A stretch of DNA of 7,376 bases, from assembly GCA_002420085.1 (NCBI GenBank), contig DIHI01000148.1:31277-38652 (forward strand), written 5' to 3'. The notes beneath the pieces are model-generated. The model was not told the DNA's origin, did no database searches, and saw only the letters and a program-made list of their open reading frames with translations. Made by a program: the position numbers and the translations under genes. How positions within the stretch are numbered: position 1 is the stretch's first letter; each line of letters starts with the position of its first letter. Below, one piece after another: positions 1-7,376 of this stretch. Origin of the DNA: Lysobacterales bacterium UBA5700. GTDB taxonomy: Bacteria; Pseudomonadota; Gammaproteobacteria; Xanthomonadales; Xanthomonadaceae.

Positions 1-275
1 CGCATGCGTTGCTGGGCGCTCATGAAGGCCATCATCTCGGCGTGGGCGACCGAGCAGGACTGCGGTACGACCTGATTCACGCCGACTCCGAGCAGCCGAC
101 CGTTGCCGTCGAAGATCGCCGCACCGAACGGACCGCCTCCGTGTTCGACATTGCCGCGCGAGAGGGCGATCGCGAGGTCGATCTTGCTGTCGTCATCAGG
201 GTGGATCCGGCTTGGATCGACCGCATCGCGCAGCCAGATCGGCAGGGTCAGGTGGATCTGGTAGTTCACGGTCAT
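1..275 (-). CDS. Nucleoside deaminase, N-terminal part (runs off the window start)
   Basis: This is the N-terminal 91 codons of a cytidine/deoxycytidylate deaminase-fold enzyme, the zinc-dependent family that hydrolytically removes amino groups from bases or nucleosides such as guanine, adenosine or cytosine. Visible signatures are a GGGPFGAAIF strand-turn at residues 46-55, followed by HAEMMAF at 78-84. In this motif His78 would bind zinc and Glu80 is the catalytic proton shuttle. The second zinc motif (PCxxC) would lie beyond base 1, so it cannot be checked and the substrate cannot be named. The start chosen is the ATG at 275, ten bases after the stop of the cysteine-rich gene. No strong Shine-Dalgarno sequence is seen. 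An in-frame TTG at 299 is a less likely alternative that would overlap the upstream gene. The close spacing suggests co-transcription with the two genes upstream. Family assignment is firm, exact substrate unknown. Confidence 0.85.
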   Translation of the reverse strand, partial: MTVNYQIHLTLPIWLRDAVDPSRIHPDDDSKIDLAIALSRGNVEHGGGPFGAAIFDGNGRLLGVGVNQVVPQSCSVAHAEMMAFMSAQQRM

Positions 276-285
276 CAGTTCGCGA

Positions 286-639
286 TCAGCGCGTTTCAAG
301 GGGGGATTGGGCTGACTCGTCAGCGGCTTCGCACCGGCCCTCGACGCAGGCGCAGGCACTGATTTCGCGGAAGCCGCAGATCGAACTGAGTCCTTCGCGC
401 TGGCACTGTTCCATGATCTTTTCGGGGAAGGTCGGGCTGTCGACGTTGACGCAGGCCGGGTAGTAGCCACAGCAGTTGCCGACGTTCTTGACGGTGCAGT
501 CGGCATCGCTGCGGCAACGGTAGTCGACTTCGCCGGGACGATCGGCAACCGGTCCGCTCGGGGGTTCGGCGGGCAGTGCAGCGACTCGGGCGCAAGCGAT
601 CAGCAGCATGCAGGCGAGCAGAAGGATGGGCGTTTTCAT
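286..639 (-). CDS. Small cysteine-rich secreted protein, probable lipoprotein, function unknown
   Basis: A 117-residue exported protein that I do not recognise as a named family. It begins with a short positive n-region and a hydrophobic core (MKTPILLLACMLLIAC). The LIAC ending at Cys16 fits a lipobox, so lipid anchoring is likely; cleavage by signal peptidase I further on is the alternative. After a Pro-rich linker (about residues 22-37) the mature domain carries ten cysteines, at 42, 48, 56, 57, 63, 79, 88, 96, 98 and 103. They include CRSDADC, a vicinal CC pair and CAC. An even number in an exported protein suggests a compact, disulfide-stabilised domain. The ATG at 639 is preferred because it puts the signal sequence at the very N-terminus. 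An in-frame ATG at 678 overlaps the recQ stop as ATGA and would add 13 residues. It lies 35 bases after recQ and 10 bases before the deaminase, so it is likely in their operon. Confidence 0.75.
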   Translation of the reverse strand: MKTPILLLACMLLIACARVAALPAEPPSGPVADRPGEVDYRCRSDADCTVKNVGNCCGYYPACVNVDSPTFPEKIMEQCQREGLSSICGFREISACACVEGRCEAADESAQSPLETR

Positions 640-674
640 CGCGGTCTCGTGGCTGGCGTCCGATGGGGTTGGCC

Positions 675-2513
<1,839 letters not shown>

Positions 2514-2540
2514 GCGTGCTCGGAAACGATCGGGCGGAGA

Positions 2541-2568
2541 GGCGCTGCCGAACCGGTTCGGCAGCGCC
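2541..2568. repeat. Perfect 28-base palindrome upstream of recQ
   Basis: The two 14-base arms (GGCGCTGCCGAACC and its exact complement) abut with no gap, so the element could form a 12-bp stem with a CCGG loop, or act as a twofold-symmetric protein site. It lies in the gap between the dps stop (2633) and the recQ start (2513). Read in the direction of both genes it is followed by TCTCCGCCCG, with no run of T, so it is not a typical intrinsic terminator. Candidate roles are an operator for recQ, a hairpin in the recQ leader, or a weak terminator after dps. Confidence 0.8.
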
Positions 2569-2571
2569 GGC

Positions 2572-2577
2572 ATTGTA
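2572..2577 (-). promoter_or_regulatory. Possible -10 element for recQ
   Basis: On the minus strand the sequence reads TACAAT, five of six matches to the sigma-70 -10 consensus, about 60 bases before the recQ start. I find no good -35 hexamer at 16-18 bases upstream (the region reads roughly AACCCG). A start site about seven bases downstream would fall inside the 28-base palindrome. That would suit operator control, but this is inference from position only. Confidence 0.3.
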
Positions 2578-2632
2578 GCGGGTCAGTGTCTTGCTCGGGT
2601 TGATCGCCGCGATCGCGCCGACCGAGCAGTCG

Positions 2633-3100
2633 TCATTCGAGCAGGGAGCGCAGCATCCAGGCGGTTTTCTCGTGCAACTGCATGCGCTGGGTCAGCAGAT
2701 CGGCGGTCGGTTCGTCACCTGCGGCATCGACGGCCGGAAACAGTTTGCGTGCCGTCCTGACCACGGCCTCCTGACCATGTACCAGTTGCGTGACCATCTC
2801 CTTCCACTCCGGCACGCCCTCGGTTTCAGCGATCGAGGAGAGCTTGGCGTACTCGCTGTAGGTGCCGGGCGCGGGGAAGCCGAGGGCACGGATGCGCTCG
2901 GCGATGGCATCGACCGCCAGGGCGAGCTCGGTGTATTGGGTCTCGAACATGGTGTGCAGGGTGTTGAACATCGGCCCGGTCACGTTCCAGTGGAAATTGT
3001 GGGTCTTGAGGTAGAGGGTGTAGGTGTCGGCGAGCAGGTGGCTGAGCCCTTCGGCGATCTTCTTGCGCTCCTTGTGGCCGATTCCAGTGTCGATCTTCAT
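2633..3100 (-). CDS. dps: Dps-family DNA-protection / iron-storage protein (miniferritin)
   Basis: A complete 155-residue four-helix-bundle protein of the Dps family, which assembles into twelve-subunit shells. Family members oxidise ferrous iron with hydrogen peroxide, store the ferric mineral and so protect DNA in oxidative stress or starvation. The signature is clear: [10 protein letters not shown] (33-42), then [13 protein letters not shown] (48-59) and [13 protein letters not shown] (62-74). By alignment with classical Dps the inter-subunit ferroxidase residues are His37, His49, Asp64 and Glu68. Glu53 stands where many members have Asp. The N-terminus is short with a few basic residues (K2, K10, R12, K13, K14), so direct DNA binding is uncertain. 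The start ATG is preceded by a strong GGAGGA ribosome-binding site. It is divergent from hrpA and 119 bases from recQ. No OxyR-type or Fur-type operator was recognised. Family assignment is confident; the gene symbol is by family. Confidence 0.95.
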   Translation of the reverse strand: MKIDTGIGHKERKKIAEGLSHLLADTYTLYLKTHNFHWNVTGPMFNTLHTMFETQYTELALAVDAIAERIRALGFPAPGTYSEYAKLSSIAETEGVPEWKEMVTQLVHGQEAVVRTARKLFPAVDAAGDEPTADLLTQRMQLHEKTAWMLRSLLE

Positions 3101-3104
3101 GGCG

Positions 3105-3110
3105 TCCTCC
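3105..3110 (-). promoter_or_regulatory. Strong ribosome-binding site of dps
   Basis: The minus strand reads GGAGGACGCC immediately before the dps ATG, a near-perfect Shine-Dalgarno with normal spacing. It fixes the dps start and implies efficient translation, as expected for an abundant protein. The other genes in the window have much weaker sites. Confidence 0.85.
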
Positions 3111-3221
3111 GTTGGCGGATGGGGAGTGTGCAGGCGATATGATCCGGGGGCTGGCCGGGCAGTCGGCCGCGAGGGCGATCAGTGCTGTCCTGCGCGGTGC
3201 TGTCCGGCATGACCCGACAGC

Positions 3222-3248
3222 CCGGTCGGACGGGTTGCATCCGACCGG
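3222..3248. repeat. Inverted repeat with 9-bp arms between dps and hrpA
   Basis: The arms CCGGTCGGA and TCCGACCGG are perfect complements separated by nine bases (CGGGTTGCA). The dyad lies about 120 bases upstream of the dps start and about 200 bases upstream of hrpA. Since the genes diverge, a terminator is not expected here and no T-run follows on either strand, so a regulator-binding site is the more natural reading. In GC-rich DNA such a dyad could also occur by chance. Confidence 0.6.
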
Positions 3249-3290
3249 TGGACAGTGTCGGTCAGTCGTGGACTGCACACCAACCGGGGA

Positions 3291-3338
3291 GCGCTGATCT
3301 TCGCGCTGATCTTCGCGGTGATCTATGCGTCGATCCTC
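3291..3338. repeat. Four-copy 12-base tandem repeat
   Basis: The unit GCGCTGATCTTC occurs twice exactly (3291-3302, 3303-3314), followed by two diverged copies, GCGGTGATCTAT (3315-3326) and GCGTCGATCCTC (3327-3338). Because the unit is a multiple of three, one plus-strand frame reads as a hydrophobic segment. The repeat lies about 110 bases before hrpA. It may be a slippage product or a set of phased binding sites; no function can be assigned from sequence. Confidence 0.75.
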
Positions 3339-3444
3339 GGGCGACCACCATCGCTCCCTGGCCTTTACACTACGCCACCTGTTCCCCGATGGGAAATAAG
3401 CCATTGCTTTTGCAGCCATCGAATCAGTCGATGATGGACCGGCC

Positions 3445-6400
3445 ATGAGCCCGTTGCAGCGCCCGCCCCGGACCCCGGATTGGACCGCCGCATTGACCCG
3501 CGATCGAGGTCGCCTGCGGCGGCTATGGGCGCGTCTGGCCGAACGCCCCGAAGATGACGAGGCCGTGTGCGCGTTCGAGCAGGCATTCACCGCCTCGGCC
3601 GACGAGTGCCGACGGCGTGCTGCCACGGTTCCGAACATCGCCGTCGATGCTGCCCTGCCGATCGCGGGCCATGCCGAACGGATCGTCGAATTGCTCGCCG
3701 ATCACCAGGTGCTGGTGATTGCCGGTGAGACCGGTTCGGGCAAGACCACCCAACTGCCGAAACTGTGCCTGGCCGCCGGGCGCGGTGTCGCCGGCCTGAT
3801 CGGCTGCACCCAGCCGCGCCGGATCGCCGCACGGGCGGTGGCACGCCGGGTTGCCTCGGAACTGAATGGGGAACTCGGCGGCCTGGTCGGTTATCAGGTG
3901 CGCTTCACCGATCAGGTCTCCGACCGCAGCCTGATCAAATTCATGACCGATGGCATCCTGCTTGCCGAGATTCGTTCCGACCCGTGGCTGGCCCGCTACG
4001 ACACGCTGGTGCTGGACGAGGCCCACGAGCGCAGCCTGAACATCGATTTCCTGCTCGGCTATCTGAAATCACTGCTGCCGCGACGTCGTGACCTGCGCCT
4101 GATCGTAACCTCGGCGACCATCGATACTGCCCGATTCGCCCGCTATTTCGACGACGCACCCGTGGTCGAGGTCGAAGGACGGGGGCATCCGGTCAGCCTG
4201 GTCTACCGCCCGCCCCAGGATGCCGTCGAGGAGGGTGAGCCGCCGTCGTTGTTGCACAGCATCGTCTCTGCCTGCGATGAAATCACGGCCAGCGACCCGC
4301 ATGGCGATGTCCTGGTCTTCCTGCCTGGCGAACGGCAGATTCGAGATGTTCACCAGGCCCTGGAGCGGCGCAAGTACCGAGCCACCGAGGTGTTGCCCTT
4401 GTATGCGCGGCTGTCGGCGCGCGATCAGGATCGGGTATTCAATCCCGGTCCGGGCCGACGCATCGTGCTCGCCACCAATGTCGCCGAAACCTCGTTGACC
4501 GTGCCGCGCATCCGCTACGTGGTCGATCCCGGTCTGGCTCGGGTCAAGCGCTACAGCCCGCGTGGCAAGCTCGATCGTCTGCACATCGAACCGATCAGCC
4601 AAGCCAGTGCCGATCAGCGCAAGGGCCGTTGCGGTCGGGTCGCCTCCGGTGTCTGCTATCGGCTGTATGACGAGGCCGACTTTCTCGCCCGACCGGCCTA
4701 TACCGACCCGGAAATCCGACGCGCCTCGCTGGCTGGGGTGATTCTGCGCATGCTCGATCTGCGCCTGGGTCGGATCGAGGATTTTCCCTTCATCGAACCA
4801 CCCGACCCACGGGCGATCGCCGATGGCTGGCAACAGTTGCTGGAACTGGGCGCGGTGCGTGCCGCTGGCGCACATGCCCCGCCGCCGGTGCCGCCGGGCG
4901 AGTCGCGTACCGGGCGGGGTCGGCGGCGGCGCGAGCCGGGTCAGGGCCAGGCACTGACCGCGATCGGCGAGCGCATGGCGCGGCTGCCGGTCGATCCCAA
5001 ACTGGCGCGCATGCTGATCGCCGGTGCCGACAGCGGCTGTCTGGCGGAAATGCTGGCGATCGCCGCATTCCTGGCGATCCAGGATCCCCGCGAACGCCCG
5101 GCCGAAGCCAGACCGGCCGCCGATGCCGCCCATGCCGAATTCACCGATGGCAAGTCCGAGTTCATCGCCATCATTCGCCTTTGGGATGCCTTCCGACAGG
5201 CGCATGAAGAATCGACCCAATCGCGCTTGCGCGACTGGTGCAGCAAACGTTTCCTGTCGTTCCTGCGCATGCGCGAATGGCGCGAACTGCATCGGCAACT
5301 GCTGCTGGCTGCACGCGAGCAGGGCTGGCAGATCAATGAAACCCCCGCCGACTATGCCTGCATCCATCGCGCTGCGATCACCGGCCTGCCCGGCCAGATC
5401 GGTCATCGCAGCGACAAGCAGATCTACGAAGGATCGCGTGGCCGCAAATTTCAGATCTTTCCCGGCTCACCGCTGGCCCGCCGACCGCCACCGTGGGTGT
5501 TGGCAGCCGGATTGCTCGATACCGATCGGGTCTGGAGCCTGACCAATGCCGCGATCGAACCGGACTGGGTGATCGATAGCCTGCCGCACCTGTTGGCGCG
5601 CAAGCATTACGACCCCCGCTGGTCCCGCAGCCAGGGGCGCGTGCTGGGCTCGGAGCAGATTTCCCTGTTCGGGCTGGTGCTGGCCCCGAAACGACCGATC
5701 CACTACGGCAACCTCTATCCCGAGGAAGCACGCGCGATCTTCGTGCGCGACGGCTTGGTGACCGGTGAGATCGACCTGCGTTCCGACCTGGTCATCGGCA
5801 ACCTCAAGACCCTCGAACGGGCGCGCGAGGAAGAAGCCAAGCAGCGCCGGGTCGGACTGGTTGCCGATGAGGACTGGCAGGCCCGCTGGTATCTCGACCG
5901 GATTCCGACCGACATCAACACCGCTGCCGCTCTCGATCACTGGTTGCGTGGCCTGCGTCCACAGCAACGGCAGGCATTGGCCTGGTCGCTGACCGATCTG
6001 CTGCCAGGCGAGGGCAGCGATCGCGATCGATTTCCCAAGTACTTCTCGCTCGGCAAGGCACGCTTGGCTCTGCACTATCGATTCGAACCGGGCAGCGAGG
6101 ACGATGGCGTGACCCTCGATGTCCCCCTGCACCTGTTGCCGGCACTCGATGCCGCCCGCCTGCAATGGCTGGTACCGGGCCTGATCGAAGAGAAAACCGC
6201 CGCCCTGATTCGCAGCCTGCCCAAACCGCTGCGTCGCAATGTCGTGCCCGCGCCGGACTTCGCGCGTGCCTTCGCCGAAGCCTTCCCCGCAGCCAGTGCC
6301 GATGCCCTGACCAGCGAACTGGCGCGTTTTCTCGGTCGCCTCACCGGCGTCCCTTTTTCCGCCAGCGATTTCGACGAATCGGCCGTACCGACCCATCTGT

Positions 6401-7376
6401 GCATGAATCTCAGGGTGTTCGACGATGGCGGCCATCTGCTGGCACGTTCGCGCGATCTCGGCGAACTGCTGGTCCGACTCGGTGAGCGTGCCGAACGCGC
6501 CTTCGCCGCACGGGCCGGCCGCGACCTGGTCGGCAGCCACCTGACCGAGTTCCCACCACAGCCGATCCCTGAGTCGATTCCTGGCGATGCCGGCATGATC
6601 GCCTGGCCAGCCCTGGTCGATGTCGGCGATGGCGCCCGGCTCGAGGTATTCGCCGAGCGCAGTCGCGCTCAGACCGAACACGCTCGTGGCGTCGCGCGCC
6701 TGCTGCGCCTGGCCGCTGCCGATGCGATCCGACGGACACGCAAGCAGCTTCCGGTCGCCGCCCGCACGGGCCTGCTGTACGCCGCCATCGAACAGACCGA
6801 GCGACTGCGCGAAGACCTGGTCGAAGCCGCATTCCGGCACGGCCTCGACGTCGTCAGCCCGAGCACCATCCGTGACCGGGCCGGATTCGACAGCGCCCGT
6901 GAAACCCTCATCCGCAGCCTGTTTCCGGAGGCCATGACCCGCCTTCAACTGGCGGAATCCATCCTTGCCGAAGTCGCGGCACTGCGGCCGGAATTGGAAG
7001 CACCGCTGATGGGCTGGGCACGCGCCAACCTCGACGATCTCATCCAGCAACTGGCCGGGTTGGTCTACCCGGGCTTCCTGCGTGAAGTGCCGCCATCGGT
7101 GTTGCAGGCGTACCCGCGCTACCTGAAAGCCATGCGCCTGCGCGCCGAACGCGCGAAACGCGACCCGGCCCGCGATCAGGCGCGGATGCTGGAACTGCGG
7201 CCATTCATCGACGCCCTCCAGCAGGCGCGCAACGCGAATCGGATCGAACAGCCGATCTGGCAGACCGTGCGCTGGGACATCGAAGAGTTGCGCGTATCAC
7301 TGTTCGCCCAGGAACTGGGCACCGCCCGGCCGGTGTCGGTCAAGCGTCTGGCCAAGACCATCCACCAGGCCCAGGC
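3445..7376 (+). CDS. hrpA: ATP-dependent RNA helicase HrpA (lacks only its C-terminal end)
   Basis: An uninterrupted frame of 1310 codons reaching the window end, close to the full length of E. coli HrpA (about 1300). HrpA is a DEAH-box RNA helicase linked to mRNA processing and rescue of stalled ribosomes. Seen in order: Walker A GETGSGKTT (94-102), DEAH (191-194), SAT (223-225), motif V ATNVAETSLT (343-352) and motif VI QRKGRCGR (391-398). A helicase-associated HA2 region follows (about 445-600), then an OB-fold region with HYGNLYPEEARAIF near 754-767. The DUF3418 C-terminal region typical of HrpA includes SLPKPLRRNVVPAPDFA (near 925-941). The tail EELRVSLFAQELGTARPVSVK matches the conserved HrpA end, so only a few residues should be missing. 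The ATG at 3445 is the first ordinary start after an in-frame TAA at 3397; its ribosome-binding site is weak. An unusual Pro/Arg-rich stretch occupies about 473-502. It diverges from dps. Confidence 0.97.
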   Translation, partial: MSPLQRPPRTPDWTAALTRDRGRLRRLWARLAERPEDDEAVCAFEQAFTASADECRRRAATVPNIAVDAALPIAGHAERIVELLADHQVLVIAGETGSGKTTQLPKLCLAAGRGVAGLIGCTQPRRIAARAVARRVASELNGELGGLVGYQVRFTDQVSDRSLIKFMTDGILLAEIRSDPWLARYDTLVLDEAHERSLNIDFLLGYLKSLLPRRRDLRLIVTSATIDTARFARYFDDAPVVEVEGRGHPVSLVYRPPQDAVEEGEPPSLLHSIVSACDEITASDPHGDVLVFLPGERQIRDVHQALERRKYRATEVLPLYARLSARDQDRVFNPGPGRRIVLATNVAETSLTVPRIRYVVDPGLARVKRYSPRGKLDRLHIEPISQASADQRKGRCGRVASGVCYRLYDEADFLARPAYTDPEIRRASLAGVILRMLDLRLGRIEDFPFIEPPDPRAIADGWQQLLELGAVRAAGAHAPPPVPPGESRTGRGRRRREPGQGQALTAIGERMARLPVDPKLARMLIAGADSGCLAEMLAIAAFLAIQDPRERPAEARPAADAAHAEFTDGKSEFIAIIRLWDAFRQAHEESTQSRLRDWCSKRFLSFLRMREWRELHRQLLLAAREQGWQINETPADYACIHRAAITGLPGQIGHRSDKQIYEGSRGRKFQIFPGSPLARRPPPWVLAAGLLDTDRVWSLTNAAIEPDWVIDSLPHLLARKHYDPRWSRSQGRVLGSEQISLFGLVLAPKRPIHYGNLYPEEARAIFVRDGLVTGEIDLRSDLVIGNLKTLERAREEEAKQRRVGLVADEDWQARWYLDRIPTDINTAAALDHWLRGLRPQQRQALAWSLTDLLPGEGSDRDRFPKYFSLGKARLALHYRFEPGSEDDGVTLDVPLHLLPALDAARLQWLVPGLIEEKTAALIRSLPKPLRRNVVPAPDFARAFAEAFPAASADALTSELARFLGRLTGVPFSASDFDESAVPTHLCMNLRVFDDGGHLLARSRDLGELLVRLGERAERAFAARAGRDLVGSHLTEFPPQPIPESIPGDAGMIAWPALVDVGDGARLEVFAERSRAQTEHARGVARLLRLAAADAIRRTRKQLPVAARTGLLYAAIEQTERLREDLVEAAFRHGLDVVSPSTIRDRAGFDSARETLIRSLFPEAMTRLQLAESILAEVAALRPELEAPLMGWARANLDDLIQQLAGLVYPGFLREVPPSVLQAYPRYLKAMRLRAERAKRDPARDQARMLELRPFIDALQQARNANRIEQPIWQTVRWDIEELRVSLFAQELGTARPVSVKRLAKTIHQAQ

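Larger units (their letters stand above)
3111..3444. other. Divergent intergenic region between dps and hrpA
   Basis: This stretch lies between the leftward dps and the rightward hrpA and must carry the promoters of both. It has no gene I would call. It contains a 9-bp-stem dyad (3222-3248), a 12-base tandem repeat (3291-3338) and a locally AT-richer segment just before hrpA (about 3361-3435). A TTTACA at 3364-3369 resembles a -35 hexamer, but the nearest -10-like sequence (AAATAA, 3394-3399) is too far away at 24 bases, so I do not call a promoter. On the minus strand GATCATATCG (3146-3155) lies in the right area for a dps -10 but matches the consensus poorly. Open frames crossing the region on both strands show no recognisable domain. 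Confidence 0.7.

Noticed and set aside
2541..2568. Calling the palindrome an intrinsic terminator of dps
   Set aside because: The stem is strong, but no T-rich tract follows in the direction of transcription, and on the other strand there is no gene to terminate.
2514..2573. N-terminal extension of RecQ to the ATG at 2573
   Set aside because: The extra 20 residues translate the palindrome and do not resemble RecQ N-termini, while the ATG at 2513 gives the standard beginning.
3364..3399. hrpA promoter TTTACA / AAATAA
   Set aside because: The spacing between the hexamers is 24 bases, well outside the 16-18 range of sigma-70 promoters.
3182..3448. 88-codon plus-strand frame in the intergenic region
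   Set aside because: It has no domain, no ribosome-binding site and repeat-derived low complexity (ADLRADLRGDL), and it overlaps the hrpA start in another frame.
2826..3638. 270-codon minus-strand frame spanning the dps/hrpA gap
   Set aside because: It overlaps both dps and the start of hrpA in wrong frames and consists of Arg/Ser/Pro-rich low-complexity sequence. Its periodic DHREDQREDQR segment comes from the 12-base tandem repeat.
5467..7050. 527-codon and 445-codon minus-strand frames (5467-7050, 4069-5406)
   Set aside because: Both are fully antisense to hrpA, which carries all DEAH-helicase motifs and the DUF3418 region. The antisense products look compositional.

Overview
The window reads as ordinary chromosome from a high-GC gammaproteobacterium. 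The protein sequences (a long HrpA with a C-terminal DUF3418 region, a full-length RecQ, and the style of the nucleoside deaminase) fit a Xanthomonadales/Lysobacterales-like lineage. That placement is an inference from sequence character and was not searched. I see no transposase, integrase, phage gene, tRNA, rRNA or CRISPR array.

Layout: two divergent blocks flank a 344-base intergenic region (3101-3444). Leftward from it on the minus strand run a Dps/ferritin-like miniferritin (2633-3100), a complete RecQ helicase (675-2513), a small secreted or lipid-anchored cysteine-rich protein (286-639), and the N-terminal half of a zinc-dependent nucleoside deaminase that leaves the window at base 1. 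Rightward on the plus strand is one very large gene, the DEAH-box RNA helicase hrpA, which starts at 3445 and runs off the window end with only its last few residues missing.

The recQ, cysteine-rich protein and deaminase genes are closely packed (35 and 10 base gaps) and look like one transcription unit. A 119-base gap separates dps from recQ. It holds a perfect 28-base palindrome next to a TACAAT sequence, so recQ probably has its own promoter or operator there. Functionally the window mixes stress and genome maintenance (Dps protects DNA and stores iron, RecQ unwinds DNA in recombination repair), RNA/translation quality control (HrpA) and purine or pyrimidine salvage (deaminase). I see no evidence that these form one dedicated system.

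The items most worth a second look are the recQ-upstream palindrome, the uncharacterised ten-cysteine protein coupled to recQ, the structured dps/hrpA intergenic region (a 9-bp-stem dyad plus a 12-base tandem repeat), a Pro/Arg-rich insertion in HrpA, and a marked excess of the palindrome CGATCG across the window. I found no convincing previously undescribed system.
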